Notes: generated from the sequence alone by a model not told the origin. 64,000 bases of DNA from Leptospira saintgironsiae (GCF_002811765.1 NZ_NPDR01000006.1:228981-292980), one strand, 5' to 3'; shown: positions 9,431 to 18,400, counted from the stretch's first letter. Numbers and translations are program-made.

Positions 9431-10066
9431 TTAATCCTTATAACAAAGACATATTATTGGATGAGATTCATTACAAGCTGGAGCTCCGGAATTAACCCAG
9501 CTTGTAGTATTATCTGTAGGAGATCCAATGGCGCCTGCGGCTCCATTGCTTGTCCCATTGATACAATTATCCGCAGAATTATAAACTCCTCCAGAATTGG
9601 AGAATGTCCAAAATGTTTGAGATGTGACTCCGGCAGCTTCCATGGTTACTAATAAGGAAGTGAAAAAATTAGTCCAGGATATAGCCAAGATATCCCCCTT
9701 AGGCCCTCTTACCGGATAATCAGTACTACTTGGCAGGCCATAATCTGTTGCGAAATTATAAAGAGAATGTGTGGAAGTCGAAACAACCGGCAGAACATTA
9801 GAACAACTAAAATCAGTGATCGCAGAGAATAGCTTATTACTAGTGCAAATATTCTTTAGGCTGTCTTCAAAACTAGATCCATATTTCGCCAGATCTCCCT
9901 GGTAACTCTGAGTGGAATATAAATAGATCCCTTTCGGAGTGGAGAAGATAGAGAATAATAGTTCTTTAGTGTTGCACATCTTGTCCGTATCCGAACAAAC
10001 ATCCGAGGACATACAAGCATTCGAAAATAAGAGTAAAAAGCTAAAAAAGTAAAACGACTTGTTCAT
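9431..10066 (-). CDS. DUF1554 lipoprotein, copy 3 of 6
   Basis: Predicted lipoprotein, 211 residues, with signal peptide MNKSFYFFSFLLLFSNAC; the cysteine at residue 18 is the lipidation site. Domain landmarks are SDVCSDTDKMCN, GIYLYSTQSYQGDLAKYG, ICTSNKLFS, VRGPKGDILA, GVTSQTFWTF, DNCINGT, and CNESHPIICLCYKD at the very end. The Asn in place of Arg/Glu around the last motif sets it apart from copies 1-2. It shares the GVT-x-FWTF form with copy 4. A good AGGAA ribosome-binding site precedes the ATG by about 7 bases. Confidence 0.87.
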   Translation of the reverse strand: MNKSFYFFSFLLLFSNACMSSDVCSDTDKMCNTKELLFSIFSTPKGIYLYSTQSYQGDLAKYGSSFEDSLKNICTSNKLFSAITDFSCSNVLPVVSTSTHSLYNFATDYGLPSSTDYPVRGPKGDILAISWTNFFTSLLVTMEAAGVTSQTFWTFSNSGGVYNSADNCINGTSNGAAGAIGSPTDNTTSWVNSGAPACNESHPIICLCYKD

Positions 10067-10121
10067 ATAAAAATTCCTGAAAAGTGAACCATTTTCTAAA
10101 ACTTAAGACGAAAAAAAATCC

Positions 10122-10769
10122 TTAATAACAGATGCATAAAACTTTTCTATAACTGTCACAGGTATCGCTTGCAAAGGAACCCCAACTTAAGTTTATATCA
10201 TTCGGATCTCCTGTAATTCCTACGTTTCCATTATCGGACAAGGTGCCGTCCAAACAGGAACTAGAAGCATACGACCATCCGGTGGTTGCGAAAGTCCAAA
10301 ACTTTTCGGTCGTTACTCCTGCGCTGCTCATGGACAATGTAGGAGTAGACGAAAAAACTAAATTCCACTGGCTATAAATTAATTCTCCTCGAGCTCCTCT
10401 TACGGGTAAAGTCCCATCTAAAGAAAAATCCGTAGTGTATGTACTGACCGAGCTAGTTGGGCTTGCAGTCAGAGGAAGAATATTTCCGCAATTGGAAATG
10501 GTTTGAGCGAAAAGCCTCGCTTCCGCGCAGATATTCGTAAGACTGATTTGTAGATCCGGCCCATATGCGGCTATATTTCCCTGATAGGATTTTTGAGTAG
10601 AATAGATATAGATCCCAGGTGGAACGGAGATAGAAGAATATAAAATTTCGTTAAAGCTGCAACTTTTATCCTCTGAGGCACAGGTTTTGCCGTCTATACA
10701 AGCATTTGAGGAAAAAAATAATAAGAAGAGTAATGGCGCAAGAAATTTCACCGCACGATTAAAGACCAA
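10122..10769 (-). CDS. DUF1554 lipoprotein, copy 4 of 6
   Basis: Predicted lipoprotein, 215 residues. The signal peptide contains FLAPLLFLLFFSSNAC with lipobox SSNAC. The domain contains GKTCASEDKSCS, GIYIYSTQKSYQGNIAAYG, ICAEARLFA, VRGARGELIYSQW, GVTTEKFWTFATTG, SCLDGT and a terminus CDSYRKVLCICY. It is closest to copy 3 by its YSTQ-SYQG and GVT-x-FWTF forms. It ends immediately after the last conserved motif, so this copy has no C-terminal tail. Confidence 0.86.
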   Translation of the reverse strand: MVFNRAVKFLAPLLFLLFFSSNACIDGKTCASEDKSCSFNEILYSSISVPPGIYIYSTQKSYQGNIAAYGPDLQISLTNICAEARLFAQTISNCGNILPLTASPTSSVSTYTTDFSLDGTLPVRGARGELIYSQWNLVFSSTPTLSMSSAGVTTEKFWTFATTGWSYASSSCLDGTLSDNGNVGITGDPNDINLSWGSFASDTCDSYRKVLCICY

Positions 10770-10852
10770 ACGGTTAGGTTTTGCAAGAAATAATTTTCTG
10801 AATAAAGGATATGGAACTTAGATCTTCAAGAGAATCTTGCAGAATTTTTATA

Positions 10853-11527
10853 CTATTGTCCCTGTGAGCTAGTATCCGGAGTGAAACAAATACAAAGCAC
10901 ACGATGACTAGTGTTGCAAGTAACTGTAGCCGTTCCGTTTACATTTAGCCAATCCACATTCGTCGTTGTTGCAGATCCGATTACTCCGTAAGAAGCATTG
11001 GTATTATCCGCACCTTGGCTACAATCGCTTGCTCCAAGCCCTCCTCCTATACTGCTGAAAGTCCAAAAATCATCAGTTCCAAGACCTGCACTAGCCAAGG
11101 GTTGAAGTAAATTGGTGCTTCCATTAACGACAAAATTATCCCAGTTGGTAGCAAGCATGATTCCAGTCGGTCCATAAACAGGAAGGATAGTTGAAACAGA
11201 ATAGGATGTATTGTAATCATATAGAGCCACTGATACGGTTGCTATTAGAGCCCACACATCCGGACAGAATTGGTTTGCAAGTGAAGAAAATAATTTTTCC
11301 TCTTTGCATATATTTTGAGCGCTTATTTCCGGAGTAGAACCGTAAGCGGAGAGATTACCTTGGTATTTTGCATTTGTAGAATATACATAGATCCCTTCTG
11401 GAACGGAGAATGCGGAACTAATTAATGCTTGGATATTACAGCTTTTATCCTCATTGGAACAGGTTTTATCCGAAATACATCCAAATGAAAGAAAGCTAAA
11501 AAGAATAATGTATATTGGAATTCGCAT
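10853..11527 (-). CDS. DUF1554 lipoprotein, copy 5 of 6
   Basis: Predicted lipoprotein. The frame is open to 11560, but the ATG at 11527 gives a clean signal peptide (MRIPIYIILFSFLSFGC, lipobox LSFGC). The domain shows DKTCSNEDKSCN, GIYVYSTNAKYQGNLSAYG, ICKEEKLFSSL, QFCPDV, GPTGIMLATNWDNF, LGTDDFWTF, DCSQG, IGSATTTNVDWLN and CNTSHRVLCICF. It is closest to copy 6: both have NQFCP-V, an identical GPTGI-L segment and a tail rich in small and polar residues. Confidence 0.87.
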   Translation of the reverse strand: MRIPIYIILFSFLSFGCISDKTCSNEDKSCNIQALISSAFSVPEGIYVYSTNAKYQGNLSAYGSTPEISAQNICKEEKLFSSLANQFCPDVWALIATVSVALYDYNTSYSVSTILPVYGPTGIMLATNWDNFVVNGSTNLLQPLASAGLGTDDFWTFSSIGGGLGASDCSQGADNTNASYGVIGSATTTNVDWLNVNGTATVTCNTSHRVLCICFTPDTSSQGQ

Positions 11528-11586
11528 AACAATGAGCCATACGTTATTATGGCATTTCAAAATTGCAAGAAGCTTTATTATATAGA

Positions 11587-12264
11587 TTATTGTGCGACAC
11601 TCTCACCAGCAATATAGCAGATACATAATACTCTTAACGATTGATCACAACTAGCCGAATTGCTTATTGTTGGATTGATCCAATCTAATGAGGTACTATT
11701 TGGCGTTCCGATACTTCCGGGAGATTCTGAATCCGTAGTAGTTCCGTTTAAACAATCAGTCCCCTGGCCACCTGTACTGTCCGCAAAAGTCCAAAACAAT
11801 TCTGACCCCAAACCTGCAGCAGAGAGTGTGCTTTTTAGTATAGTTGCAGATCCGAAAAAGGTAGTCCAATTATCTGAGAGCAAGATTCCTGTTGGACCAT
11901 AAATTGGAACAGTAGTTGGAACACCATATTCGCTCGCATAATCAAACAAAGGTGCGTTTGCGGTAGAGACGAATGCCTGAACATTCGGGCAGAATTGATT
12001 GACCAGACCGGACAAAAGTTTTTCGCCTCTACATATATTTTGGAGACTCTCTTCCTCGGTTGCCCCATAGGCTGCCAAATTCCCTTGGTATTTCTGGTTT
12101 GTTGAATATACGTAAATCGCTTCTTGTTGAAAGGAAAGGTAAGAAGAAATAAGAGCTTGAGAACTACAGCTTTTATCGTCGTCGGAACAGGTTTTGTCGC
12201 TCAAACAATTGTAATATAGGAAAGAATATAGAAATACGATTAGGATCAACCTGCGGCTTTGCAC
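11587..12264 (-). CDS. DUF1554 lipoprotein, copy 6 of 6
   Basis: First gene of the array in transcription order, 225 residues, starting at a GTG. Signal peptide RLILIVFLYSFLYYNC gives a spirochaete-type relaxed lipobox (YYNC). The domain shows DKTCSDDDKSCS, IYVYSTNQKYQGNLAAYG, ICRGEKLLSGL, NQFCPNV, GPTGILLSDNW, LGSELFWTF, DCLNGT, IGTPNSTSLDWIN and CDQSLRVLCICY. Most similar to copy 5. It diverges from the DUF5683-like gene at 12355, so promoters for both should lie in the 90-base gap. Confidence 0.87.
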   Translation of the reverse strand: MQSRRLILIVFLYSFLYYNCLSDKTCSDDDKSCSSQALISSYLSFQQEAIYVYSTNQKYQGNLAAYGATEEESLQNICRGEKLLSGLVNQFCPNVQAFVSTANAPLFDYASEYGVPTTVPIYGPTGILLSDNWTTFFGSATILKSTLSAAGLGSELFWTFADSTGGQGTDCLNGTTTDSESPGSIGTPNSTSLDWINPTISNSASCDQSLRVLCICYIAGESVAQ

Positions 12265-12354
12265 AATATAATAATCCTTAAAGGGCTATACAAACTTCAA
12301 GGAATTTCTCATTACACTTGACTAAATTGTCAGAAAGTTTTTCCTTCTGCCAAG

Positions 12355-13170
12355 ATGCGTCCAAACCTTAAAGTCCGTTCTATAATTTTTTTCCTATTGG
12401 CAATGGTCCTAACTCCAAGCCTTTTATTTGCAGATCAGACTATCCTTCTCCGTAAAGGAGGCAAGGTAATCGGTAATGTTGTAGGTCAAAACGAGAAGAC
12501 GATCACCGTTCAATCCGAATCTGGCAAACAAACCATCAACAAAAGAGAAATATTAAAAATTATTTATAAAGATATCACAAGAGAAGAAGAGAACCGCATC
12601 CGTAAGGAAGAGGAAAAGAAGGTCCAAGAGAATCCTCAAATAGTGGAGGAGCCGATTCAGATCATTCCACCTCCAACTTCTACAGAGTCTGGCAGAAGTA
12701 GATGGAGCGCAGTATGGCGTTCTGCAGTCCTGCCTGGTTGGGGACAGTGGTATACTGATAATAAACTGGAAGCTAAGATTACCGGAGGAGCATTCCTGGC
12801 CAGCTTAGCATACGCAGGTTATTCCAGATCCGAGGCTGAATCAGCAAAAAGCAAATATGATGACGCAGTTTCCAAAAGTAGCAGTACGGGAGCATTGATC
12901 TACGGAGGTGGAGTTGCAAACTTCTACCTTCTCACCGTAGTGCCTGGAGCAAGAGCAGATTACGAAAGTTCAGTCCAATCTTATAACACTTCCGTGTATG
13001 TATTGGGAGGAGTGTATCTTGCTCAATTGGTCCGTACTTATTTCCTGGGAAAGTCCTGGGAGCAGGGAGCTTCTGCTAATCCAGTAGCTTGGACAGTTGT
13101 ACCTAAACCTGATTGGTCTGCTGGCAGAATTGGCTGGGGAGCAGAGGCAAGTTTTAGCCTCGGTTTCTAG
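12355..13170 (+). CDS. Exported DUF5683-like protein
   Basis: Protein of 271 residues with a signal peptide (cleavage near LLFADQ). Residues about 27-65 form a short beta-rich module (ILLRKGGKVIGNVVGQNEKT) resembling leptospiral stress/outer-membrane leader modules. A charged helix and a proline-rich linker follow. The second half has WRSAVLPGWGQWYTDNKLEA, the LPG-x-GQ-x-Y signature of DUF5683 and related envelope proteins, then two hydrophobic glycine-rich stretches that could be membrane segments. The role is unknown. It sits 67 bases upstream of rplM and is the divergent partner of the DUF1554 array. Confidence 0.7.
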   Translation: MRPNLKVRSIIFFLLAMVLTPSLLFADQTILLRKGGKVIGNVVGQNEKTITVQSESGKQTINKREILKIIYKDITREEENRIRKEEEKKVQENPQIVEEPIQIIPPPTSTESGRSRWSAVWRSAVLPGWGQWYTDNKLEAKITGGAFLASLAYAGYSRSEAESAKSKYDDAVSKSSSTGALIYGGGVANFYLLTVVPGARADYESSVQSYNTSVYVLGGVYLAQLVRTYFLGKSWEQGASANPVAWTVVPKPDWSAGRIGWGAEASFSLGF

Positions 13171-13237
13171 GAATTTTGTTCGTATTTCCTTGACCCCTTA
13201 GGCCGGTACGCGAAATTGGCCAATACAGGACATACCC

Positions 13238-13687
13238 ATGCCAATCGTATCTAAACCGCATAGAACTCCTTCCTTAAAAAAGGAACAAGCTAGTAAAGCT
13301 TGGTACGTAGTCGACGCTGAAGGCAAAACCTTAGGTCGCCTCGCTTCGGAGATCGCAACTAGACTCCGCGGTAAACATAAGCCTACTTTTACTCCCAACG
13401 TTGATTGTGGAGATAATATCATTGTTATCAACGCTGCTAAGGTAGCAGTGACTGGAAATAAAGAGACTCAAAAAGAATATTTCCATCACTCTCGCTATCC
13501 AGGTGGTATGACAGCTACTACTCTCCAAAACATGAGAGCAAAACAACCTGAAAAAATCCTGTATGAAGCTGTTAAAGGCATGCTTCCTAAAAGTAAACTC
13601 GGTGCTGAAATGTTAACTCATTTCAGAATTTTCCCAGGAACCGAGCATAATCTTGGCGCTCAAAAGCCGATCAAACTGGAACTCTAG
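13238..13687 (+). CDS. rplM: Large ribosomal subunit protein uL13
   Basis: Structural protein of the 50S subunit, 149 residues, slightly longer than the usual 142 because of the N-terminal extension [17 protein letters not shown]. Conserved stretches are [41 protein letters not shown] and the signature around [13 protein letters not shown] lies 8 bases before the ATG. It is paired with rpsI 13 bases downstream, the standard rplM-rpsI operon. Confidence 0.98.
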   Translation: MPIVSKPHRTPSLKKEQASKAWYVVDAEGKTLGRLASEIATRLRGKHKPTFTPNVDCGDNIIVINAAKVAVTGNKETQKEYFHHSRYPGGMTATTLQNMRAKQPEKILYEAVKGMLPKSKLGAEMLTHFRIFPGTEHNLGAQKPIKLEL

Positions 13688-13700
13688 GAGATATTAGAAT

Positions 13701-14099
13701 ATGGCAAGCGCCAAGGAAATTTGGGCAGTAGGTCGTCGTAAAAACGCAATCGCCCGTGTAAAATTAAAAGAAGGTTCTGGTAAAATTGTAATCAATGATA
13801 GAGATTACAAAGATTATCTTCAAAACAGCCGTTCTAATATTAAAGAAGCTATCACTGCTTTAACTCTGATGAACGTTGCCGAAAAGTTTGATCTTAAGGT
13901 AAATGTTTCCGGAGGAGGGATCATCGGACAAGTCGGAGCAATCCGTCACGCACTTGCAAGAGTGATCTGCCGCTATAATCCCGAGTTCAGAGCTACTGTT
14001 AAAAAAGAAGGCCTTCTGACTCGTGACCCACGTATGGTGGAACGTAAAAAATACGGTCTACACAAAGCACGTAGAGGAACTCAGTTCTCTAAACGTTAA
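13701..14099 (+). CDS. rpsI: Small ribosomal subunit protein uS9
   Basis: Structural 30S protein, 132 residues. It begins with [20 protein letters not shown] and contains [19 protein letters not shown]. It ends in the basic tail RRGTQFSKR, whose terminal lysine-arginine reaches the ribosomal P site in known S9 proteins. An AGGAG site precedes the ATG. It follows rplM directly and a terminator-like hairpin follows it. Confidence 0.98.
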   Translation: MASAKEIWAVGRRKNAIARVKLKEGSGKIVINDRDYKDYLQNSRSNIKEAITALTLMNVAEKFDLKVNVSGGGIIGQVGAIRHALARVICRYNPEFRATVKKEGLLTRDPRMVERKKYGLHKARRGTQFSKR

Positions 14100-14125
14100 T
14101 CTACGCTTTTTAGATCTATTTTTGA

Positions 14126-14172
14126 GAATGCCTGAAGTTCTTGCCAGCAAGACCTCGGGCATTTTCTGTTTT
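14126..14172 (+). terminator. Terminator-like hairpin between rpsI and alaS
   Basis: AATGCCTGA at 14127-14135 pairs (one G-U) with the arm ending at 14163. An inner stem TCTTG/CAAGA closes the loop, and a T-rich run (TTTTCTGTTTT) follows. It should end or attenuate the rplM-rpsI transcript. Its T-tract ends 10 bases before the alaS ATG. Confidence 0.75.
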
Positions 14173-14182
14173 AAGGGGTATC

Positions 14183-16942
14183 ATGAATTTTAAGAAAGTT
14201 TCCGAAGTCCGCAAAATCTTTTTGGATTATTTTAAGGAGAAAGGCCACACAATAGTTCCTTCTTCCTCTCTATTACCTGCGGGAGATCCTACACTTCTAT
14301 TCACTACTGCAGGAATGGTTCAGTTCAAACCGTTATTTACTGGTGCGGTAGAACTCCCTTATACAAGAGCAACTTCTGCTCAAAAATGTTTGAGAACCAC
14401 TGACCTGGAGAATGTTGGGAAAACAGAAAGGCATTGTACATTCTTCGAAATGCTTGGAAACTTCAGCTTCGGAGATTATTTTAAAGAAGAAGCTATCGAA
14501 TACGCATTAGATTGTTCCGTAAATCATCTTGGATTTCCTAAAGAAAAACTTTGGATCACAGTATTCGAAAATGATGATGAAGCGGAGAAAATCTGGATCT
14601 CTAAAGGTATTCCTAAGGATAGGATTACTCGTTTAGGCAAAAAAGACAATTTCTGGGGACCTGCGGGAGATAGCGGTGCTTGCGGACCTTGTTCGGAATT
14701 ATACTTGGATAGAGGACCTGAGAAGGCTTTCCCAGATTGTGGTGTAAAATACGAGTGTAAACCGGGCTGTGATTGCGACCGTTTTTTAGAATTTTGGAAT
14801 ATAGTATTTAATCAATTCAACCAAGACACTGAAGGAAATCTTCATCCTCTTAAACAAACAGGTATCGATACTGGTTCTGGATTAGAAAGGGTCGCTCTAC
14901 TTTTGCAAGGAGTCGATTCAGTCTATGATACCGATGAACTCCGTGGAATTATTTCAGAAGTAGAAAAGATCTCAGGCAAAACATATAACGAATCCACTAA
15001 AGTTCCTTTTAGGGTCATCACTGACCATATTCGTTCTGTATTATTCACAGTATCCGATGGTATCTATCCAGATAGAACTGGAAGAGGATACGTTATCCGT
15101 CGTTTGATCAGAAGAGCAGTATTATTCGCCAGAAAATTGGACCTAAGGGAACCTTTCTTACACAAACTGGCAAAATCAGTATGTAATATTTATAAAGAAA
15201 GATATCCTGAATTAGAAAAACATATTTCTTCAGTAGAAAGAACACTTCTGGCAGAAGAAGAATTATTCCTCAAAACATTAGAGATCGGTTTGGAGAAGAT
15301 AGAAGTTCTTGTTTCCAAAACCAAATCAGAAGGTTCCAGCACATTCTCCGGGAAAGATAGTTTCTTGTTATACGGAACTTATGGTTTTCCGGCAGAAATG
15401 ACAGAAGAGATAGTTGCAGAGCATGGACTTTCTTTCGACAGAAAAGGTTTTGAAGAAGAATTAGAGAAGGATAGACAATCTTCTCGCGAGACTTGGAAAG
15501 CAAATAAGGTTTCCTTATTCACTGGGATCAAAACTGATAAGACCCAATTTTTGGGTTACGATGCTTTAGAAGCAGAGTCAGATCTTAAATTTATTTTCTT
15601 AGATAATAAACAGACGTCCGCACTTAAGGAAGGTGAGTCTGGTGTATTAGTATTTTCTTCCAGTCCATTCTACCCAGAAGGTGGAGGGCAGGTTGGAGAT
15701 ATTGGATTTATCCGAAAAGACGGGTCCGTCTTTAAGGTTTTAGATACCCAAAAAGAGAATGATATCATTCTTCATATCGGGACAGTTATTTCCGGAAGTT
15801 TTTCTGCCGGAGACAAAGCAAAGCTGGAAGTAGAAAAGGAAAGAAGAGAAAGACTCAAATTCCATCACTCCGGAACTCACTTATTAAATGGCGCCCTCAG
15901 AAATCTACTTGGAAATCATGTTCTTCAAAAGGGATCCATCGTTTCTCCTGAATATTTGCGTTTTGACTTTTCTCATCCAAGTCCTTTAAGTGCAGAAGAA
16001 ATTCGTAATATAGAATCCTGGGTGAACGAAAGTATTGGTCGTCATATTCCGGTAGATACAAAAGTTCTACCAATTGAAGAAGCTAAGAAGACCGGAGCAG
16101 TTGCTGCTTTTGACGAAAAATACGGAGACAGCGTAAGAGTCCTGCAAATGGGAGATCGTTCCCTGGAATTCTGTGGTGGAACCCACGTAGGGAATACTGG
16201 AGATATCGGATATTTTTTCATTAAAAAAGAATCCAGCCCAGGCGCTGGAAACAGAAGGATAGAAGCAGTAGCAGGCCCACTGGTTCTCGAAACCTTCCAA
16301 AACAGATTTGCAGAATTAACAGAAGCAGTCCAAAATCTAAACCTTAAGATCAAAGATGATTTGGGTGCAGAAGGGGCTTCACTTTCTATCAAAACTACCA
16401 TCCCTGGACCGGATGAGATTAGATCCTTGTTCGAATCTAAAGGTGCAGACGCAGTAGTTTCTCTCAGGGATCTTTCCGAAAAACTATCCGTTGAATTAGA
16501 AGAAACTCAATCCAAGTTCTTAAAAGAGAAGAAGAATAGAGAATCCAGGGACTTTGAGAACAATCCGGAAGTGATCGCAAAAGTATTCGAAAATTCTAAT
16601 ATAATCGGATCTGTAAAAATTGTTTCTGCGATTTTTGAATCCAAGGATGCAAAAGCATTAAAAGGACTTTCTGATAATATCAAAGTCAGAGAAAAGGAAA
16701 TAGTAGCTATTCTTGCTAGCAAAAACGCAGAAGATGCGAGCATAGTAATCACTTGTTCTGCTTCTCTCGCTGGAAAGATCCATTGTGGAGAACTCGTAAA
16801 AACTGCCTGTGAAATTTTAGGCGGAAAGGGCGGTGGAAAACCGGACATGGCCCAAGGCGGAGGAAAAGAAGTTTCCAAAGTAGAAGAAGCAGTCAGATCT
16901 GCATTAGAAAAGGTAAGTTCCAGCTTGAACGGGGGAAAATAA
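14183..16942 (+). CDS. alaS: Alanine-tRNA ligase
   Basis: Charges tRNA-Ala in the cytosol. It is 919 residues from the ATG at 14183, chosen because AAGGGG lies 4 bases upstream and MNFKKVSEVRKIFLDYF is the family N-terminus; the frame is open further to 14141. The class II catalytic core is at residues about 5-250 (FLDYFKEKGH, RTTDLENVGKTERHCTFFEMLGN). The editing domain has HHSGTHLLNGALR and FCGGTHVGNTGDIG, the four zinc ligands of the deacylation site. The C-terminal part has a glycine-rich GGKGGGKPDMAQGGG, the DHHA1-type C-Ala domain. The yajQ gene begins 2 bases after the stop codon. Confidence 0.98.
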   Translation: MNFKKVSEVRKIFLDYFKEKGHTIVPSSSLLPAGDPTLLFTTAGMVQFKPLFTGAVELPYTRATSAQKCLRTTDLENVGKTERHCTFFEMLGNFSFGDYFKEEAIEYALDCSVNHLGFPKEKLWITVFENDDEAEKIWISKGIPKDRITRLGKKDNFWGPAGDSGACGPCSELYLDRGPEKAFPDCGVKYECKPGCDCDRFLEFWNIVFNQFNQDTEGNLHPLKQTGIDTGSGLERVALLLQGVDSVYDTDELRGIISEVEKISGKTYNESTKVPFRVITDHIRSVLFTVSDGIYPDRTGRGYVIRRLIRRAVLFARKLDLREPFLHKLAKSVCNIYKERYPELEKHISSVERTLLAEEELFLKTLEIGLEKIEVLVSKTKSEGSSTFSGKDSFLLYGTYGFPAEMTEEIVAEHGLSFDRKGFEEELEKDRQSSRETWKANKVSLFTGIKTDKTQFLGYDALEAESDLKFIFLDNKQTSALKEGESGVLVFSSSPFYPEGGGQVGDIGFIRKDGSVFKVLDTQKENDIILHIGTVISGSFSAGDKAKLEVEKERRERLKFHHSGTHLLNGALRNLLGNHVLQKGSIVSPEYLRFDFSHPSPLSAEEIRNIESWVNESIGRHIPVDTKVLPIEEAKKTGAVAAFDEKYGDSVRVLQMGDRSLEFCGGTHVGNTGDIGYFFIKKESSPGAGNRRIEAVAGPLVLETFQNRFAELTEAVQNLNLKIKDDLGAEGASLSIKTTIPGPDEIRSLFESKGADAVVSLRDLSEKLSVELEETQSKFLKEKKNRESRDFENNPEVIAKVFENSNIIGSVKIVSAIFESKDAKALKGLSDNIKVREKEIVAILASKNAEDASIVITCSASLAGKIHCGELVKTACEILGGKGGGKPDMAQGGGKEVSKVEEAVRSALEKVSSSLNGGK

Positions 16943-16943
16943 A

Positions 16944-17438
16944 ATGAGCGATCCATCATTCGACGTTGTTTCTGAAGTAGATAAACCTGAATTACAAAAC
17001 GCGGTTACCCAAGCGATCGCAGAGATCAAGAATAGATTCGACTTTAAAGGTTCTAAGTCAGAGATCAAACTGGAAGAAGAAAATCTGACTCTTATATCCG
17101 ACAACGAAGCTAAGTTGGAAAGTGTAATCGATGTTTTGATCAATAAAATGGCTAAAAGAGGACTTGGTCTTAAGTCTTTTGATTTCAAATCCAAATTGGA
17201 ACCTGCTACAGGTAATACTGTTCGTATGAAAGTGAAAATACGCAACGGCCTCGAAAAAGAACAGACCAAAGAAATTACTAAGATTGTAAAAGATTCTAAA
17301 CTGAAAGTGATCCCAACTATTATGGGAAATTGTGTTAGGATCCAAGGTAAGAAGAAGGATGATCTTCAAGAGATCATGAAACTCCTAAAATCTGCTGATC
17401 TCTCTTTTGATGTCCAATTTCAAAATTTTAAAGGTTAA
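16944..17438 (+). CDS. yajQ: YajQ-family nucleotide-binding protein
   Basis: Small cytosolic protein of the YajQ/DUF520 family, 164 residues, the normal length. Known members bind nucleotides and, in Xanthomonas, cyclic di-GMP, acting on transcription. The N-terminal FDVVSEVDKPELQNAV and the segment NRFDFKGSKSEI are signature sequences. VIPTIMGNCVRIQGKKKDDLQ is in the second ferredoxin-like half. It is transcribed directly behind alaS, so the two are very likely one unit. Whether this one binds cyclic di-GMP is not shown by sequence. Confidence 0.94.
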   Translation: MSDPSFDVVSEVDKPELQNAVTQAIAEIKNRFDFKGSKSEIKLEEENLTLISDNEAKLESVIDVLINKMAKRGLGLKSFDFKSKLEPATGNTVRMKVKIRNGLEKEQTKEITKIVKDSKLKVIPTIMGNCVRIQGKKKDDLQEIMKLLKSADLSFDVQFQNFKG

Positions 17439-17475
17439 TCAAAACCTTTCAGAAAGATAAGGGTCTAATTTAGGT

Positions 17476-17871
17476 ATGAAACGTTTTATACTTCTCGCAA
17501 TCATTTCTACTTTTATGATCTCAGGGCTTTCTGCTGAAGAGGAAAATCCGATCAAGTTTAAGATAGAAAAATCTTCTCCTTCTACGTATCTTTTGAAAGT
17601 TGTATATCCTGAAAATTTCGGGGTCCAGAAAGAAGCACCGCATAGAATTTTACTCAATCCTGGATCCGGATTAAAAGTTGTTTCTGCGGATCTAAAACTG
17701 AAAGGTAAAATTTCTACTCGCAAGAAAGAATATTTTGAATCAGTTGAGCCTATGCAGTTAAAATTAGAAGGAAAAGGTGAATTAGAAATTCACGCTAAAA
17801 TTTTCTACTGCGATTATAATAGGAATATCTGTATTCCTGGAAAGATATTACAAAAAGAAACTATTCAATAA
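17476..17871 (+). CDS. Exported protein resembling the DsbD N-terminal domain
   Basis: Secreted or periplasmic protein, 131 residues, with signal peptide MKRFILLAIISTFMISGLSA. The mature part is a beta-rich domain ending in a cysteine pair, FYCDYNRNICIPGK, like the C-x(n)-C of DsbD-alpha-type domains that pass electrons to periplasmic thiol proteins. The match is by motif and size only, so a redox role is a guess. It is the last gene before a strong terminator and may be co-transcribed with alaS-yajQ across a 37-base gap. Confidence 0.65.
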   Translation: MKRFILLAIISTFMISGLSAEEENPIKFKIEKSSPSTYLLKVVYPENFGVQKEAPHRILLNPGSGLKVVSADLKLKGKISTRKKEYFESVEPMQLKLEGKGELEIHAKIFYCDYNRNICIPGKILQKETIQ

Positions 17872-17894
17872 TCGAATAGAATCTGAGTAAAAAG

Positions 17895-17923
17895 AAAAAG
17901 CGGCATCATGGCCGCTTTTTTTA
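17895..17923. terminator. Rho-independent terminator, probably bidirectional
   Basis: Stem AAAGCGGC at about 17897-17904 pairs with GCCGCTTT at 17911-17918 around a 6-base loop. Ts follow on the plus strand and As precede it. It sits between convergent genes and can serve both strands. Confidence 0.88.
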
Positions 17924-17963
17924 TTTAAACTGGTTTGTAGGAGCTCCTACATCATGCTTCAAA

Positions 17964-18383
17964 TTATTTCTTAATTTCTATTTTTAGATCTGGTTGAGAT
18001 ACATGAAATAGATAGTAAGTCTTTCCGTTGATTGGTTTAGAAACTTTTACAAACTTTCCTTTTGAATCTACTAATTCTTTCAGGAATTTGCGGTCGGTAG
18101 GGCGGAATGAGTCTCCCTTCTCCGCTATAAAAAGATTTAAGGCTCTTTTTTTAGCAAGGTCTAATGCCTCGCCTTCATTCCCATCCAAAGAAGATACTAC
18201 AACTTGGTAAGTGGATGAGCTGATAAAACCTTCGGTTGCTTTTACGAATTGGTCGTCCTCTGTGGGAGCGGATTCTTGGACCACATTCTTAGGAGTTTCT
18301 TTTTTAGGTTCTTCCGTTTGAGGTGTTTTACATACGGAAATTAGAGAAACGATCAATATTGTAAAAATCGTTTTTGTATGCAT
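17964..18383 (-). CDS. Small predicted lipoprotein, paralogue of the upstream lipoprotein
   Basis: Protein of 139 residues. The signal peptide ends at SLISVC, giving a lipidated cysteine at residue 18 if the spirochaete relaxed lipobox applies. A Lys/Glu/Pro-rich linker follows, then a domain with EGFISSSTYQVVVSS and AKKRALNLFIAEKG. The same pattern, GFIS-x(4)-QVVV and an alanine/arginine helix, occurs in the next gene on the same strand, so the two are diverged relatives or partners. The pattern loosely recalls LPP20-type lipoproteins. The gene lies 17 bases downstream of its paralogue. Confidence 0.65.
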   Translation of the reverse strand: MHTKTIFTILIVSLISVCKTPQTEEPKKETPKNVVQESAPTEDDQFVKATEGFISSSTYQVVVSSLDGNEGEALDLAKKRALNLFIAEKGDSFRPTDRKFLKELVDSKGKFVKVSKPINGKTYYLFHVSQPDLKIEIKK

Positions 18384-18400
18384 AGCGTTAGATTCCTTTG

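Noticed and set aside
13190..13220. TTGACC as a promoter of rplM
   Set aside because: The -10 position reads AAATTG, which is too poor a match.
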